A stretch of DNA of 64,000 nt from Chrysaora quinquecirrha (GCA_014526335.1 JACTAT010000057.1:1-64000); one strand, 5' to 3'; counted from the first letter of the stretch, positions 12,110 through 25,076 are shown. Program-made: numbers and translations. Notes: generated by a model from the letters alone, not told the origin.

Positions 12110-12342
12110 AAACCTCTATAGTAGTTCGCTTTTTCCCTCTGTGTTTTATACTTTGAGTCTGTGCTATGTTTATAATAAAACCTGCCAAAGCTATTTCAGT
12201 AGGGACCATTGAGATTATAGCAGCACCGTCAACATATAAGCACCACTGAATGAAAGCAAAGCTATCATTGTTAGTACCTGTTATGTTTGATGCTAAATAT
12301 GAATTAGTGAACGCAGTGGAATCGTTGAACGTAAATGATTAA
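12110..12342 (-). pseudogene. GPCR N-terminal/TM1 fragment
   Basis: The minus-strand reading contains NDSFAF, then a hydrophobic segment ending in GFIINIAQ and HRGKKRTT. These align with NHSFAF, TM1 and HKGKKRTT of the intact receptor. The sequence is clearly diverged, has a stop instead of an initiator Met upstream, and loses homology right after ICL1, next to the hairpin MITE. It is an old truncated family member. Confidence 0.75.
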
Positions 12343-12439
12343 TAGTAGCAAATATCTTGACCATTGGAAAACGTCAGTGAAGTACACACATACGTACATA
12401 CATATACACCTATAGCTGCATGAGTGGCATAATAGAGTT

Positions 12440-12570
12440 GATCTAAACCTGGAATGCATGATCAGAGAGCCAACGACGTTTCCATTGAGCCACGGAGTTC
12501 GATGAAACGTCGGGTAACTCCCCATGTCATACATATTTGGATTTGTGTTTCTTATGTTGAGCCTTCTTTT
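12440..12570. mobile_element. SINE-like repeat fragment
   Basis: The stretch around GCCAACGACGTTTCCATTGA and TATGTTGAGCCTTCT matches the better-preserved tRNA-like SINE at 61020-61265 and the tail at 48524-48600. The A-box/B-box region is degraded here. Confidence 0.6.
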
Positions 12571-12949
12571 GAATCCTTCATATTAGCAGAAACTCTAAGC
12601 AAAAACGGGAGGAGAGTGTTGGGCTGTATGAATTGGAGAATTAGTCGACGATTTCATTATGCTCTTTAGCTTAGTGGAATTGTTATTGACTCTCAGATCG
12701 TGCTGACCATGTTCAAATATCATCTATACTGGAATGCCACTTGTGGAAAATCTTTCCGAATTTAGAGTGTGTTCCTATTACAATTGTTTTTTCATACACC
12801 ATGAGCAATCCATAATGTTCAGACTGAAAATGATTTATACGCATTCGGCCATTTTGAAGATGCTTATGATAAAAAAAGGCTAACTGAATAAGTTCGGTTT
12901 TTGGCCTGAAAAATCAAATGGCAATATGAATAGTGCCTGTTCAAAAGAT

Positions 12950-15900
12950 TAATGAAGAATATTTACAATATAAAGTTAAAATATTAGTCAGAGCCGTGTT
13001 GTAATTAATGAAATGAGTGAGCAAAGTCTAGAAATACTTGTCTTATGTTTTTATCTCGAAGATTGTAAAACATCAGGCAAGTAAAGATATTCTGCAATTC
13101 CACAAGAAGCTGGAGCCATTGTTTGATTTATGAAAACAGTGAGCAAAGCCATGCACTTGACTGACGACTGGAAAATGTTGGTCAAGTATTGGTTCTGCAA
13201 TGCCACAAGAAAACAGAAACATGGTTTGTTTTATGAAATGAGTTAGGTGAGCAAAGTCATAGAAATAGTTGTAATACTGTCTTGACGATTCGAAAACATC
13301 AATCAAGTATAAGTCGTCTGCAATGCCACAAATGTCAGAGCTGTGCTGTAAAAAATGAAATGAGTGAGCAAAGTCATAGAGATACTTGACCTAATGTTTC
13401 AAAATAATGCCTCGGCGATTGGAAAACGTCAATCAAGTATAAATCGTCTACAATGCCACAAAAGTCAGCTGTGCTGTAAAATATGAAATGAGTGAACAAA
13501 ATCATAGAGATACTTGACCTAATGTTTCAAAATAATGCCTCGACGATCGGAAAACTTCAATCAAGTATAAGTCGCTGCAATGCCACAAAAGTCAGAGCTG
13601 TGCTGTAAAAAATGAAATGAGTGAGCAAAGTCATAGAGATACTTGACCTAATGTTTCAAAATAATGCCTCGGCGATTGGAAAACGTCAATCAAGTATAAA
13701 TCGTCTGCAATGCCACAAAAGTCAGAGCTGTGCTGTGAAAAATGAAATGAGTGAGCAAAGTCATAGAGATACTTGACTTAATGTTTCAAAATAATGCCTC
13801 GACCATTGGGAAACGTCAATCAATTATAAGTCGTCTGCAATGCCACAAAAGTCAGAGCTGTGCTGTGAAAAATGAAATGAGTGAGCAAAGTCATAGAGAT
13901 ACTTGGTCTAATGTTTCCAAATAATGCCTCGACGATTGGAAAATGTCAATCAAGTATAAGTCGTCTGCAATGCCACAAAAGTCAGAGCTGTGCTGTGAAA
14001 AATGAAATGAGTGAGCAAAGTCGTAGAGATACTTGATCTAATGTTTCCAAATAATGCCTCGACCATTGGGAAACGTCAATCAATTATAAGTCGTCTGCAA
14101 TGCCACAAAAGTCAGAGCTGTGCTGTGAAAAATGAAATGAGTGAGCAAAGTCATAGAGATACTTGGTCTAATGTTTCAAAATAATGCCTCGACGATTGGA
14201 AAATGTCAATCAAGTATAAGTCGTCTGCAATGCCACAAAAGTCAGAGCTGTGCTGTGAAAAATGAAATGAGTGAGCAAAGTCGTAGAGATACTTGGTCTA
14301 ATGTTTCAAAATAATGCCTCGACGATTGGAAATCGTCAATCAAGTATAAGTCGTCTGCAATGCCACAAAAGTCAGAGCTGTGATGTGAAAAATGAAATGA
14401 GTGAGCAAAGTCATAGAGATACTTGGTCTAATGTTTCAAAATAATGCCTCGACGATTGGAAAATGTCAATCAAGTATAAGTCGTCTGCAATGCCACAAAA
14501 GTCAGAGCTGTGCTGTGAAAAATGAAATGAGTGAGCAAAGTCGTAGAGATACTTGGTCTAATGTTTCAAAATAATGCCTCGACGATTGGAAATCGTCAAT
14601 CAAGTATAAGTCGTCTGCAATGCCACAAAAGTCAGAGCCATGTTGTAATAAATGAAATGAGTTTATAAAATCATAGAAATACTTACTTATGCTTATTCTT
14701 GAAGATTCAAACACATCAATCTAGTAAAAGTTTTCTGCAATGCAACAAAAAGTCAGAGCCATGTTGTAATTAATGAAATCAGTGAGAAAAGTCATAGAAA
14801 TACTTGCCTATAGTATCAAAGCAATGTCCTGACGACTGGAAAACATCAGTCAAGTATAGATTTCTGCAATGCCTATAAAAGTCAGAGCCATTTTGTAATA
14901 TATGAAATTAGTGATCAAAGTTATGGAAATACTTGACTTGTGTTTCAAAGTTATGTCATGACGATTGGAAAACATCAGCATGTATAGGTCATCTGCAATG
15001 CCAAAAAGTCGGCCATAGTTTAATTAATGAAATTAGTGTGCAGAGTCATAGAAATACTTGACTTATGTTTCAAAGTGATGTCTTGACGATTGAAATAGAT
15101 CGATCAAGTATAGATTTCTGCAATGCAACAGAGTGAGCAAAGTCATAGAAATACTTGACTTATTGTTTCAAATCAATGTCCTGACGACTGGAAAACGTTG
15201 GTCAAGTATAGGTTTTTGCAATGCAACAATAAGACAGAGACATGAATTATTTGATGACATGAGTGAGGCAAGTCATAGAAATACTTGACTTATTGTTTCA
15301 AAGCAATTTTACTGACGACTGGAAAACGTTGGTCAAGTATAGGTTTTTGCAATGCAACAATAAGATAGAGACATGAATTATTTGATAACATGAGTGAGGC
15401 AAGTCATAGAAATACTCGACTTATTGTTTCAAAGCAATGTCCTGACGACTGGAAAACGTTGGTCAAGTATAGGTTTTTGCAATGCAACAAGAAGACAGAG
15501 GCATGAATTATTTGGTGACATGAGTGAGGCAAGTCATAGAAATACTTGACTTATTGTTTCAAAGCAATGTCCTGACGACTGGAAAACGTTGGTCAAGTAT
15601 AGGTTTCTGCAATGCAACAAGAAGACAGAGACATGAATTATTTGATGACATGAGTGAGGCAAGTCATAGAAATACTTGACTTATTGTTTCAAAGCAATTT
15701 TACTGACGACTGGAAAACGTTGGTCAAGTATAGGTTTTTGCAATGCAACAATAAGATAGAGACATGAATTATTTGATGACATGAGTGAGGCAAGTCATAG
15801 AAATACTTGACTTATTGTTTGAAAGCAATGTCCTGACGACTGGAAAACGTTGGTCAAGTATAGGTTTCTGCAATGCAACAAGAAGACAGAGACATGAATT

Positions 15901-18900
15901 ATTTGATGACATGAGTGAGGCAAGTCATAGAAATACTTGAATTATTGTTTCAAAGCAATGCCCTGACGACTGGAAAACGTTGGTCAAGTATAGGTTTCTG
16001 CAATGCAACAAGAAGACAGAGACATGAATTATTTGATGACATGAATGAGGCAAGTCATAGAAATACTTGACTTATTGTTTAAAAGCAATTTTACTGACGA
16101 CTGGAAAACGTTGGTCAAGTATAGGTTTTTGCAATGCAACAATAAGATAGAGACATGAATTATTTGATGACATGAGTGAGGCAAGTCATAGAAATACTTG
16201 ACTTATTGTTTCAAAGCAATGTCCTGACGACTGGAAAACGTTGGTCAAGTATAGGTTTCTGCAATGCAACAAGAAGACAGAGACATGAATTATTTGATGA
16301 CATGAGTGAGGCAAGTCATAGAAATACTTGAATTATTGTTTCAAAGCAATGTCCTGACGACTGGAAAACGTTGGTCAAGTATAGGTTTCTGAAATGCAAC
16401 AAGAAGACAGAGACATGAATTATTTGATGACATGAATGAGGCAAGTCATAGAAATACTTGACTTAATGTTTCAAAGCAATTTTATTGACGACTGGAAAAC
16501 ATCTGTCAAGTATAGGTTTTTGCAATGCAACAAGAAGACAGAGACATGAATTATTTGGTGACATGAGTGAGGCAAGTCATAGAAATACTTGACTTATTGT
16601 TTCAAAGCAATGTCCTGACGACTGGAAAACGTTGGTCAAGTATAGGTTTTTGCAATGCAACAATAAGATAGAGACATGAATTATTTGGTGACATGAGTGA
16701 GGCAAGTCATAGAAATACTTGACTTATTGTTTCAAAGCAATGTCCTGACGACTGGAAAACGTTGGTCAAGTATAGGTTTCTGCAATGCAACAAGAAGACA
16801 GAGACATGAATTATTTGGTGACATGAGTGAGGCAAGTCATAGAAATACTTGACTTATTGTTTCAAAGCAATGTCCTGACGACTGGAAAACGTTGGTCAAG
16901 TATAGGTTTCTGCAATGCAACAAGAAGACAGAGACATGAGTTATTTGATGACATGAGTGAGGCAAGTCATAGAAATACTTGACTTATTGTTTCAAAGCAA
17001 TTTTACTGACGACTGGAAAACGTTGGTCAAATATAGGTTTTTGCAATGCAACAATAAGATAGAGACATGAATTATTTGATGACATGAGTGAGGCAAGTCA
17101 TAGAAATACTTGACTTATTGTTTCAAAGCAATTTTACTGACGACTGGAAAACGTTGGTCAAGTATAGGTTTCTGCAATGCAACAAGAAGACAGAGACATG
17201 AATTATTTGATGACATGAGTGAGGCAAGTCATAGAAATACTTGAATTATTGTTTCAAAGCAATGCCCTGACGACTGGAAAACGTTGGTCAAGTATAGGTT
17301 TCTGCAATGCAACAAGAAGACAGAGACATGAATTATTTGATGACATGAATGAGGCAAGTCATAGAAATACTTGACTTAATGTTTTAAAGCAATTTTATTG
17401 ACGACTGGAAAACATCTGTCAAGGATAGGTTTCTGCAATGCAACAAGAAGACAGAGACATGAATTATTTGATGACATGATTGAGGCAAGTCATAGAAATA
17501 CTTGACTTATTGTTTCAAAGCAATTTTACTGACGACTGGAAAACGTTGGTCAAGTATAGGTTTTTGCAATGCAACAATAAGATAGAGACATGAATTATTT
17601 GATAACATGAGTGAGGCAAGTCATAGAAATACTCGACTTATTGTTTCAAAGCAATGTCCTGACGACTGGAAAACGTTGGTCAAGTATAGGTTTCTGCAAT
17701 GCAACAAGAAGACAGAGACATGAATTATTTGATGACATGAGTGAGGCAAGTCATAGAAATACTTGAATTATTGTTTCAAAGCAATGTCCTGACGACTGGA
17801 AAACGTTGGTCAAGTATAGGTTTCTGCAATGCAACAAGAAGACAGAGACATGAATTATTTGATGACATGAATGAGGCAAGTCATAGAAATACTTGACTTA
17901 ATGTTTCAAAGCAATTTTATTGGCGACTGGAAAACATCTGTCAAGGATAGGTTTCTGCAATGCAACAAGAAGACAAAGACATGAATTATTTGATGACATG
18001 AATGAGGCAAGTCATAGAAATACTTGAATTATTGTTTCAAAGCAATTTTACTGACGACTGGAAAACATCTGTCAAGGATAGGTTTCTGCAATGCAACAAG
18101 AAGACAGAGACATGAATCATTTGATGACATGAATGAGGCAAGTCATAGAAATACTTGACTTATTGTTTCAAAGCATTTTTGCTGACGACTGGAAAACATC
18201 TGTCAAGGATAGGTTTCTGCAATGCAACAAGAAGACAGAGACATGAATTATTTGATGACATGAATGAGGCAAGTCATAGAAACACTTGACTTATTGTTTC
18301 AAAGCAATTTTACTGACGACTGGAAAAAATCTGTCAAGTATAGGTTTCTGCAATGCAACAGGAAGACAGAAACACGAATTATTTGATGACATGAGTGAGC
18401 AAAGTTATAGAAATACTTGACCTATTGTTTCAAACCATTGTCCGACGACTCGAAAGCTTCAGTCAAGTATAGGTTTCTGAAATGCCTAAAAAAGTCAGAG
18501 CCATGTTGTAATATATGAAATTAGTGATCAAAGGTATAGAAATACTTGACTTATGTTTCAAAGTTATGTCTTGACGATTGGAAAACATCAGCATGTATAG
18601 GTCGTCTGCAATGCCACAAAGTCGGCCATAGTATAATTAATGAAATTAGTGTGCAGAGTCATAGAAATACTTGACTTATGTTTCAAAGTGATGTCTTGTC
18701 GATTTAAAAACATCGGTTGAGGATAAGTCTTCTGCAATACCACATGAGGTCAGAACCATATTTTGATAAATGAAATGATTGAGCAAAGTCATAGAAAACA
18801 TCATGTATAGGTGGGTCTGAAATCAAATAAAAACTTTCACTTGCATTGCTTCACTTAATTTTCAAAGTAATGAAGATTGGAAAACATCATCCAAGTATAG

Positions 18901-18983
18901 GTCTTCTGCAATGCCACAAGAAGTCAGAGCCATGGTTTAATTAATGAAAAGAGTGAGCAAAGTCGTAGAATGTTTTTAAAGTA
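12950..18983. repeat. 130-bp satellite array, left block
   Basis: The head-to-tail monomer has a period of 130-131 bp (for example TCGTCTGCAA at 13961, 14091 and 14221). There are two main subfamilies: A, about 13310-14640, with TGCAATGCCACAAAAGTCAG; and B, about 15110-18420, with TGCAATGCAACAAGAAGACA. Diverged monomers lie at both borders. Shared boxes are AAGTCATAGA-ATACTTG, TGTTTCAAA, TGACGACTGGAAAAC, TCAAGTATA and CTGCAATGC; the stretch between CTGCAATGC and the AGTCATAG box is subfamily-specific. No coding potential. Confidence 0.95.
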
Positions 18984-19307
18984 CAAAACTAGTTTTTTTA
19001 ATAAGAAACCGACTATAAGAAACTATATATGCCGTTTTCTAAAAAGTCAAGAAACTCTTCTATATGGACTAAGAAGTATAACAAAAACTAGGAAACTATT
19101 TCTGCCTTTAAATTCAGCTTTCTACTTTCTGATATGCATTTTATATTGTTTACATGAAAATAATCCTCAAAAACTATCATGCTTAGGAATAATTCAAGAA
19201 AATGTCCATGTTTTGAGTGCTTAGACCATCATACTTTATATTACATACAACATCATATTAAACCATTATTTCATGAAGTTCTCGAAGTTTCAATTTTTAT
19301 GTTAAGA
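16360..19307. repeat. segmental duplication inside satellite, copy 1
   Basis: Matches 19308-21600 in monomer order and private variants, including the transposon at 18984. Copy 2 lacks about five monomers (equivalent to 16860-17510) and one more near 17970, and has one extra near 20600. Confidence 0.85.
18984..19307. mobile_element. AAGAAAC-type MITE, 3'-truncated copy
   Basis: Identical or nearly so to the first three quarters of the element at 21279-21697, but cut at 19307, where satellite resumes mid-monomer. The truncation marks the junction of the segmental duplication. The 84-codon frame within it is present in both copies and is not considered a gene. Confidence 0.8.
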
Positions 19308-21278
19308 CGACTGGAAAACGTTGGTCAAGTATAGGTTTCTGCAATGCAACAAGAAGACAGAGACATGAATTATTTGATGACATGAATGAGGCAAGTCATA
19401 GAAATACTTGACTTAATGTTTCAAAGCAATTTTATTGACGACTGGAAAACATCTGTCAAGTATAGGTTTTTGCAATGCAACAAGAAGACAGAGACATGAA
19501 TTATTTGGTGACATGAGTGAGGCAAGTCATAGAAATACTTGACTTATTGTTTCAAAGCAATGTCCTGACGACTGGAAAACGTTGGTCAAGTATAGGTTTT
19601 TGCAATGCAACAATAAGATAGAGACATGAATTATTTGGTGACATGAGTGAGGCAAGTCATAGAAATACTTGACTTATTGTTTCAAAGCAATGTCCTGACG
19701 ACTGGAAAACGTTGGTCAAGTATAGGTTTCTGCAATGCAACAAGAAGACAGAGACATGAATTATTTGGTGACATGAGTGAGGCAAGTCATAGAAATACTT
19801 GACTTATTGTTTCAAAGCAATTTTACTGACGACTGGAAAACGTTGGTCAAGTATAGGTTTTTGCAATGCAACAATAAGATAGAGACATGAATTATTTGAT
19901 AACATGAGTGAGGCAAGTCATAGAAATACTCGACTTATTGTTTCAAAGCAATGTCCTGACGACTGGAAAACGTTGGTCAAGTATAGGTTTCTGCAATGCA
20001 ACAAGAAGACAGAGACATGAATTATTTGATGACATGAGTGAGGCAAGTCATAGAAATACTTGAATTATTGTTTCAAAGCAATGTCCTGACGACTGGAAAA
20101 CGTTGGTCAAGTATAGGTTTCTGCAATGCAACAAGAAGACAGAGACATGAATTATTTGATGACATGAATGAGGCAAGTCATAGAAATACTTGACTTAATG
20201 TTTCAAAGCAATTTTATTGGCGACTGGAAAACATCTGTCAAGGATAGGTTTCTGCAATGCAACAAGAAGACAGAGACATGAATCATTTGATGACATGAAT
20301 GAGGCAAGTCATAGAAATACTTGACTTATTGTTTCAAAGCATTTTTGCTGACGACTGGAAAACATCTGTCAAGGATAGGTTTCTGCAATGCAACAAGAAG
20401 ACAGAGACATGAATTATTTGATGACATGAATGAGGCAAGTCATAGAAACACTTGACTTATTGTTTCAAAGCAATTTTACTGACGACTGGAAAAAATCTGT
20501 CAAGTATAGGTTTCTGCAATGCAACAGGAAGACAGAAACACGAATTATTTGATGACATGAGTGAGCAAAGTTATAGAAATACTTGACCTATTGTTTCAAA
20601 GCAATTTTACTGACGACTGGAAAAAATCTGTCAAGTATAGGTTTCTGCAATGCAACAGGAAGACAGAAACACGAATTATTTGATGACATGAGTGAGCAAA
20701 GTTATAGAAATACTTGACCTATTGTTTCAAACCATTGTCCGACGACTCGAAAGCTTCAGTCAAGTATAGGTTTCTGAAATGCCTAAAAAAGTCAGAGCCA
20801 TGTTGTAATATATGAAATTAGTGATCAAAGGTATATAAATACTTGACTTATGTTTCAAAGTTATGTCTTGACGATTGGAAAACATCAGCATGTATAGGTC
20901 GTCTGCAATGCCACAAAGTCGGCCATAGTATAATTAATGAAATTAGTGTGCAGAGTCATAGAAATACTTGACTTATGTTTCAAAGTGATGTCTTGTCGAT
21001 TTAAAACATCGGTTGAGGATAAGTCTTCTGCAATACCACATGAGGTCAGAACCATATTTTGATAAATGAAATGATTGAGCAAAGTCATAGAAAACATCAT
21101 GTATAGGTGGGTCTGAAATCAAATAAAACTTTCACTTGCATTGCTTCACTTAATTTTCAAAGTAATGAAGATTGGAAAACATCATCCAAGTATAGGTCTT
21201 CTGCAATGCCACAAGAAGTCAGAGCCATGGTTTAATTAATGAAAAGAGTGAGCAAAGTCGTAGAATGTTTTTAAAGTA
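19308..21278. repeat. 130-bp satellite array, right block
   Basis: Continuation of the same array, equivalent to 16360-18983 with monomer gains and losses. From 20775 to 21265 the diverged border monomers repeat those at 18480-18970 with two or three single-base changes. Confidence 0.9.
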
Positions 21279-21697
21279 CAAAACTAGTTTTTTTAATAAG
21301 AAACCGACTATAAGAAACTATATATGCCGTTTTCTAAAAAGTCAAGAAACTCTTCTATATGGACTAAGAAGTATAACAAAAACTAGGAAACTATTTCTGC
21401 CTTTAAATTCAGCTTTCTACTTTCTGATATGCATTTTATATTGTTTACATGAAAATAATCCTCAAAAACTATCATGCTTAGGAATAATTCAAGAAAATGT
21501 CCATGTTTTGAGTGCTTAGACCATCATACTTTATATTACATACAACATCATATTAAACCATTATTTCATGAAGTTCTCGAAGTTTCAATTTTTATGTTAA
21601 GAAACTCTGAAAGAAACTTTTACTATACTATTTGTGCTGAAAGTTAAGAAACGGTACTATATGGCTCAGAGCATAGTTTCTTATAAAAAAATGAGTG
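21279..21697. mobile_element. AAGAAAC-type MITE, full copy
   Basis: Runs from TTTTTTTAATAAGAAAC near its left end to GTTTCTTATAAAAAAATGAG at its right end, with TA flanks (21277-21278, 21698-21699). It contains internal AAGAAAC/AAGGAAAC-like words. Related to the element at 26355-26751. Confidence 0.75.
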
Positions 21698-21719
21698 TAA
21701 CATTCATTATTCAAGAAGC

Positions 21720-22350
21720 GGGCAGACTGCCAGAAGAAGGTGTTATTGAACCCAGCCAGTCACCATGGTGTGCTGAAGTTGTCCCAAGAGACGAGAACTA
21801 GAAGAGACGTAACGATAGATCACTCTCAGATAATCAAAAGTCTCACTCAGCTTGATGCATTTTCGCTACCACTAGAATCAATGACACTGCAAATAAAATT
21901 GCCCAGTAAAGAATTTTCAATACCTTAACCTTTGATCTTCAAAATGCATACCACCAGTTATCAGTTACCATTGAAGGATGACGACAAGCTATATACTGCC
22001 TTTGAAGCAAAAGGTGGACTTTCTCAATACCCGTTTTCCTTTTGGAGTTACCATAGGTGTACCATGCTTCCAAAGAGAAGTGGTCAGGTTTGTTGAAAAT
22101 CTTTATCTCAAACTAGTTCTCTGATACCTCGAAAACATTACTGTCTGTGGTAAGGATCAAGAGGATCACGATGGCAATCTCTCTCTAGAAGTTCATGGAA
22201 GCTGCTCGAAAAGTTAATCTTAAATGTAATGACAGCTAACGGTTTTTCGCACAAAATGTAACTCATGGCCGACATATTATTCTTATATTCTCCATAGAGT
22301 TCCAGGGCAGAACACCAAACTAATGAATTTATAGAGAGGACGAAGAAATA
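21720..22350 (+). pseudogene. decayed gypsy-type reverse transcriptase fragment
   Basis: In shifting frames the plus strand reads pieces typical of Ty3/gypsy RT: EPSQSPWCAEVV, LTFDLQNAYHQL, LYTAFEAKGGL, PFGVTIGVPCFQRE, YLENITVCGKDQEDHD and FMEAARKVNLKC. The order is correct for RT blocks. Several frameshifts and stops, and the absence of flanking gag, integrase or LTRs, mark it as dead. The YxDD box reads YLEN, which is either degeneration or a lineage variant. It sits between the satellite and a GPCR pseudogene. Confidence 0.8.
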
Positions 22351-22409
22351 TCTGTACATTTGTATTGTTGCGTTCTTCCAAACTTTTCTTGATAAAGTCA
22401 AGTAGCTTT

Positions 22410-23042
22410 CTAGTTTATTGGTGTCGAACTTCGGAAATTCGTCATTTTCGTTCGCTTGTTCTCTTGTGACGTCATATTTGCTCGAAATGACGCAATGAAG
22501 AAGTAAAGCTACGAATCAAAGAGTAAATTGCAATAAAAGAGTAGATTTGCGATGCCTTCAAACCAAAAACGTCCTTTGTAGCTACGATGAATATTGGTAA
22601 ACAGACCTTCGATTCCAAACGGAAGAACACAGTAGAGGAATATAAGCACCAATGCAAATGAATGCGCGACAACTCTTGTGTTTGGGTTATCTCTTCTGTT
22701 TGATGGAATTGCTGGCCTTCTCTTAATAAGAAACAACAAAATGCTGTACAGTAAAATGAGACATACTGCGGATGGTATGATAAGGTAGAAAGCACCTTCG
22801 ATAACTTCTGCTATTGAATTATTTCTCGACATCTGAGCTATTGCCGCAGGTATTCCGATAGACGCTACCCATATTAACAATATTGAAATAATACAGTGAC
22901 GTGTGCTGAACAGTCTTTTGACTCTAAATGGAACCAGAACAGCGCAAATTCCTTGTATGGCGATGAATATTGTATGAAGTAACGAAGAAATAACTGAAAA
23001 AATTCCAGGAGTGATAGCATATTTCCATATCGTTTTGTGCAA
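22410..23042 (-). pseudogene. class A GPCR pseudogene (TM3-TM7)
   Basis: The minus strand encodes a diverged relative of the receptor at 9974-10969 from TM3 (FIAIQGICAVLVPF, with QGI replacing DRY) through TM4, TM5 (LLYSILLFLIKRRPAI), TM6 (YCVLPFGI) and into TM7 (CNLLFDS). There an in-frame TAG (22509-22511) stands exactly where the family has Met of NSML. Homology resumes immediately after it as LYFFIASFR and runs to a natural stop at 22410-22412. TM1, TM2 and the N-terminus are missing or unrecognisable upstream of 23042. Codons are otherwise well preserved, so inactivation may be fairly recent. Confidence 0.8.
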
Positions 23043-24741
23043 GCTGTACGGCTCAGTATGGAAGTTTGGAAAATTTGCGAAGAGAAATTGGGATTTTAGA
23101 AAATCCTTTAAGACAGGCGAAATTTTTTTTCTGTTCTTTATTACTGGTATCAGGCTTAAAGTTTTGGGCTAAAAAAATCAGAATTTTTTTCAAAACATTT
23201 TGAAAACTTTAGGCGTGAAATTGCCTTAAGTGCTGTATTCTTCCATGTTATGAATCTATTTGGCTCTAACATTTCCCGTTTTTAAGATATAACGCAAAGA
23301 AAAACTTTTGCCATAGCGAGCCTTCATTAAAACAGCGGCTTCTGCCAGTTTTCCGCTTTGATAATTTTGGCCTCACCGTGAACAATACAAATTATCTCGG
23401 GTCGGACATCTAGCGACTTCGTCGCTATATCATTGCATATAATATATAATATAATATATGTTTATATATAGTACATATGAAAATTACGAAATTGTATGTC
23501 AAGTGGCCCTATCGGGTTTTAAAAATTACTTTAGCAACATGATAAGTATTTGCCGTATCTATTTCATCAAAAGAGCACAGGCCCAAAAATCCTTGGAATG
23601 AGCGACTTAGCTAATAATGCATACTCAAAGAAGAGAGCTTATTCGAATGATCACCCCCTAATCTTGTCAAAAATGCGCTTATTCTAATGACACACCCTAT
23701 ACGTACACATGGTGGTGAATACCATTCTGCTACCCCTGGATTCTTGCTAGGATTCGTTTATTGCCCGGAAGGAGCGCGCGAGAGCGCGACTGGAGGGCTT
23801 ATAGTCTCCCCCGCGTGAACTGTTTTACTGGATTCTATCTCATTTTGCCAAATGTTGTCAGCAATATGTCAGCAAATTTTGGTCAAGTTGGAACATAGGC
23901 TCGTCAAAACGAGTCTGGGATTCTGTTTTTCAGTCCGTGGAGAGGATTCCCTTACTCGATACGGCTACCATTTTCCAAAACAATGTCTCGCCCGACCCAG
24001 GCCTCTCTGTAAAGGTCTATTTGCCTCAGAAATTTCCGCCAAAGTTTGAAATTTTGTGTCCCAAAAAGGATGTGTTCCGAAAATTCGCAAAAAATTTGTT
24101 CATTTTCTGCCCAAATTTTTACCGAATGTTTTGGCGCGTACCCAAAACTTTCCTCTGAACTTGAGGCCAGGTCCGAGTTCCCCTGTCCTTTTAATGTAGA
24201 AGCGCCTCCCCCCTGGGAGAAAAATCTGAAATCCGTGGTATCTCTCTTCCTCAAACAATCGTTCTAATTTTAGCCAGTAGGTCCAGGGGGTTTCTAATAT
24301 ACGTAACCTGCGGTTTTACGAAGACCCTAAAAAATTTCCCTTGAAGAAACGAAATCAAACATTATTTGATATGCAAAATTGTGAGTAAATAGTGTATAAA
24401 TCCCTCACTCAAAATGTCGTTATCTTTTTACGAAGATCAAGACTCTCTTGGAATGTTTGTCAGCCATGTATTGTTACTATACACGTTTCTATTTAAACTG
24501 CGAAACGAATCATTTAAACTAAAGGTAAATGTTAGGAATGAACTTTGCTTGACTTTGCTATATTCTGATTTACATTGCTATAGCCGTAGCGGTCAGATAC
24601 AATATTTGGTTGCATTGCTTCGAATTTGGGATTATTTCTTTTATAGCATATAAAAAATACATATCAGCCGTTTTTGGACTCGAGAGGTAACGCAATAATT
24701 TGTTTCTTTTAGCCGAGTAACAAAAATACGTAAGTAAGCTA
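23043..24741. other. no gene seen
   Basis: Contains an (ATATA)-rich tract near 23435-23475 and a 100-codon minus-strand frame (23952-24254) without recognisable motifs. Confidence 0.4.
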
Positions 24742-25076
24742 CACTCTTTTCTTTATAGCAATTTTATAAGAATGTGCCTGAGTTTTGCCTAGATTTTAAG
24801 AAAATTAAGAGCTAGCTGAAGCTGGCTTATAAACCCATAAACCCTAAAGAATATCAGCTTAATATGAAAGTAAGACAGCCAGACTGAATGTAGAAAACAA
24901 GGGAAGAAAGAAATAGACATTACAATGCTGCATTTTTAAACAAACCTAGTGCTGCACATTCCCTGAAAAATATTACAATAAGGAACAGAGGAATTAAAAC
25001 AGATTAAGAACTTGGCAAAAATTAAGAACAGCCGGCCGTGATCAAAATTTCCTGGTTCTTATAAAAGAGAGTTTTG
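24742..25076. mobile_element. AAGAAC-type MITE, copy B1
   Basis: Left end CACTCTTTTCTTTATAGCAA, right end GGTTCTTATAAAAGAGAGTT, TA flanks. Internal AAGAAC words occur in the same order as in B3 (30953). Confidence 0.75.

Noticed and set aside
13000..18400. CENP-B box in the satellite
   Set aside because: TTGGAAAACG-like words do not match the essential CENP-B box bases; no centromere claim can be made.
12950..21278. CRISPR-like array
   Set aside because: Monomers are contiguous 130-bp tandem repeats without unique spacers, in animal DNA.
18970..21519. Identical 84-codon ORF present twice
   Set aside because: It lies inside a MITE and is duplicated only because the array segment was duplicated; no family resemblance.
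23952..24254. 100-codon minus-strand ORF
   Set aside because: No recognisable domain or splice signals, and other frames overlap it on the opposite strand; left as non-coding.
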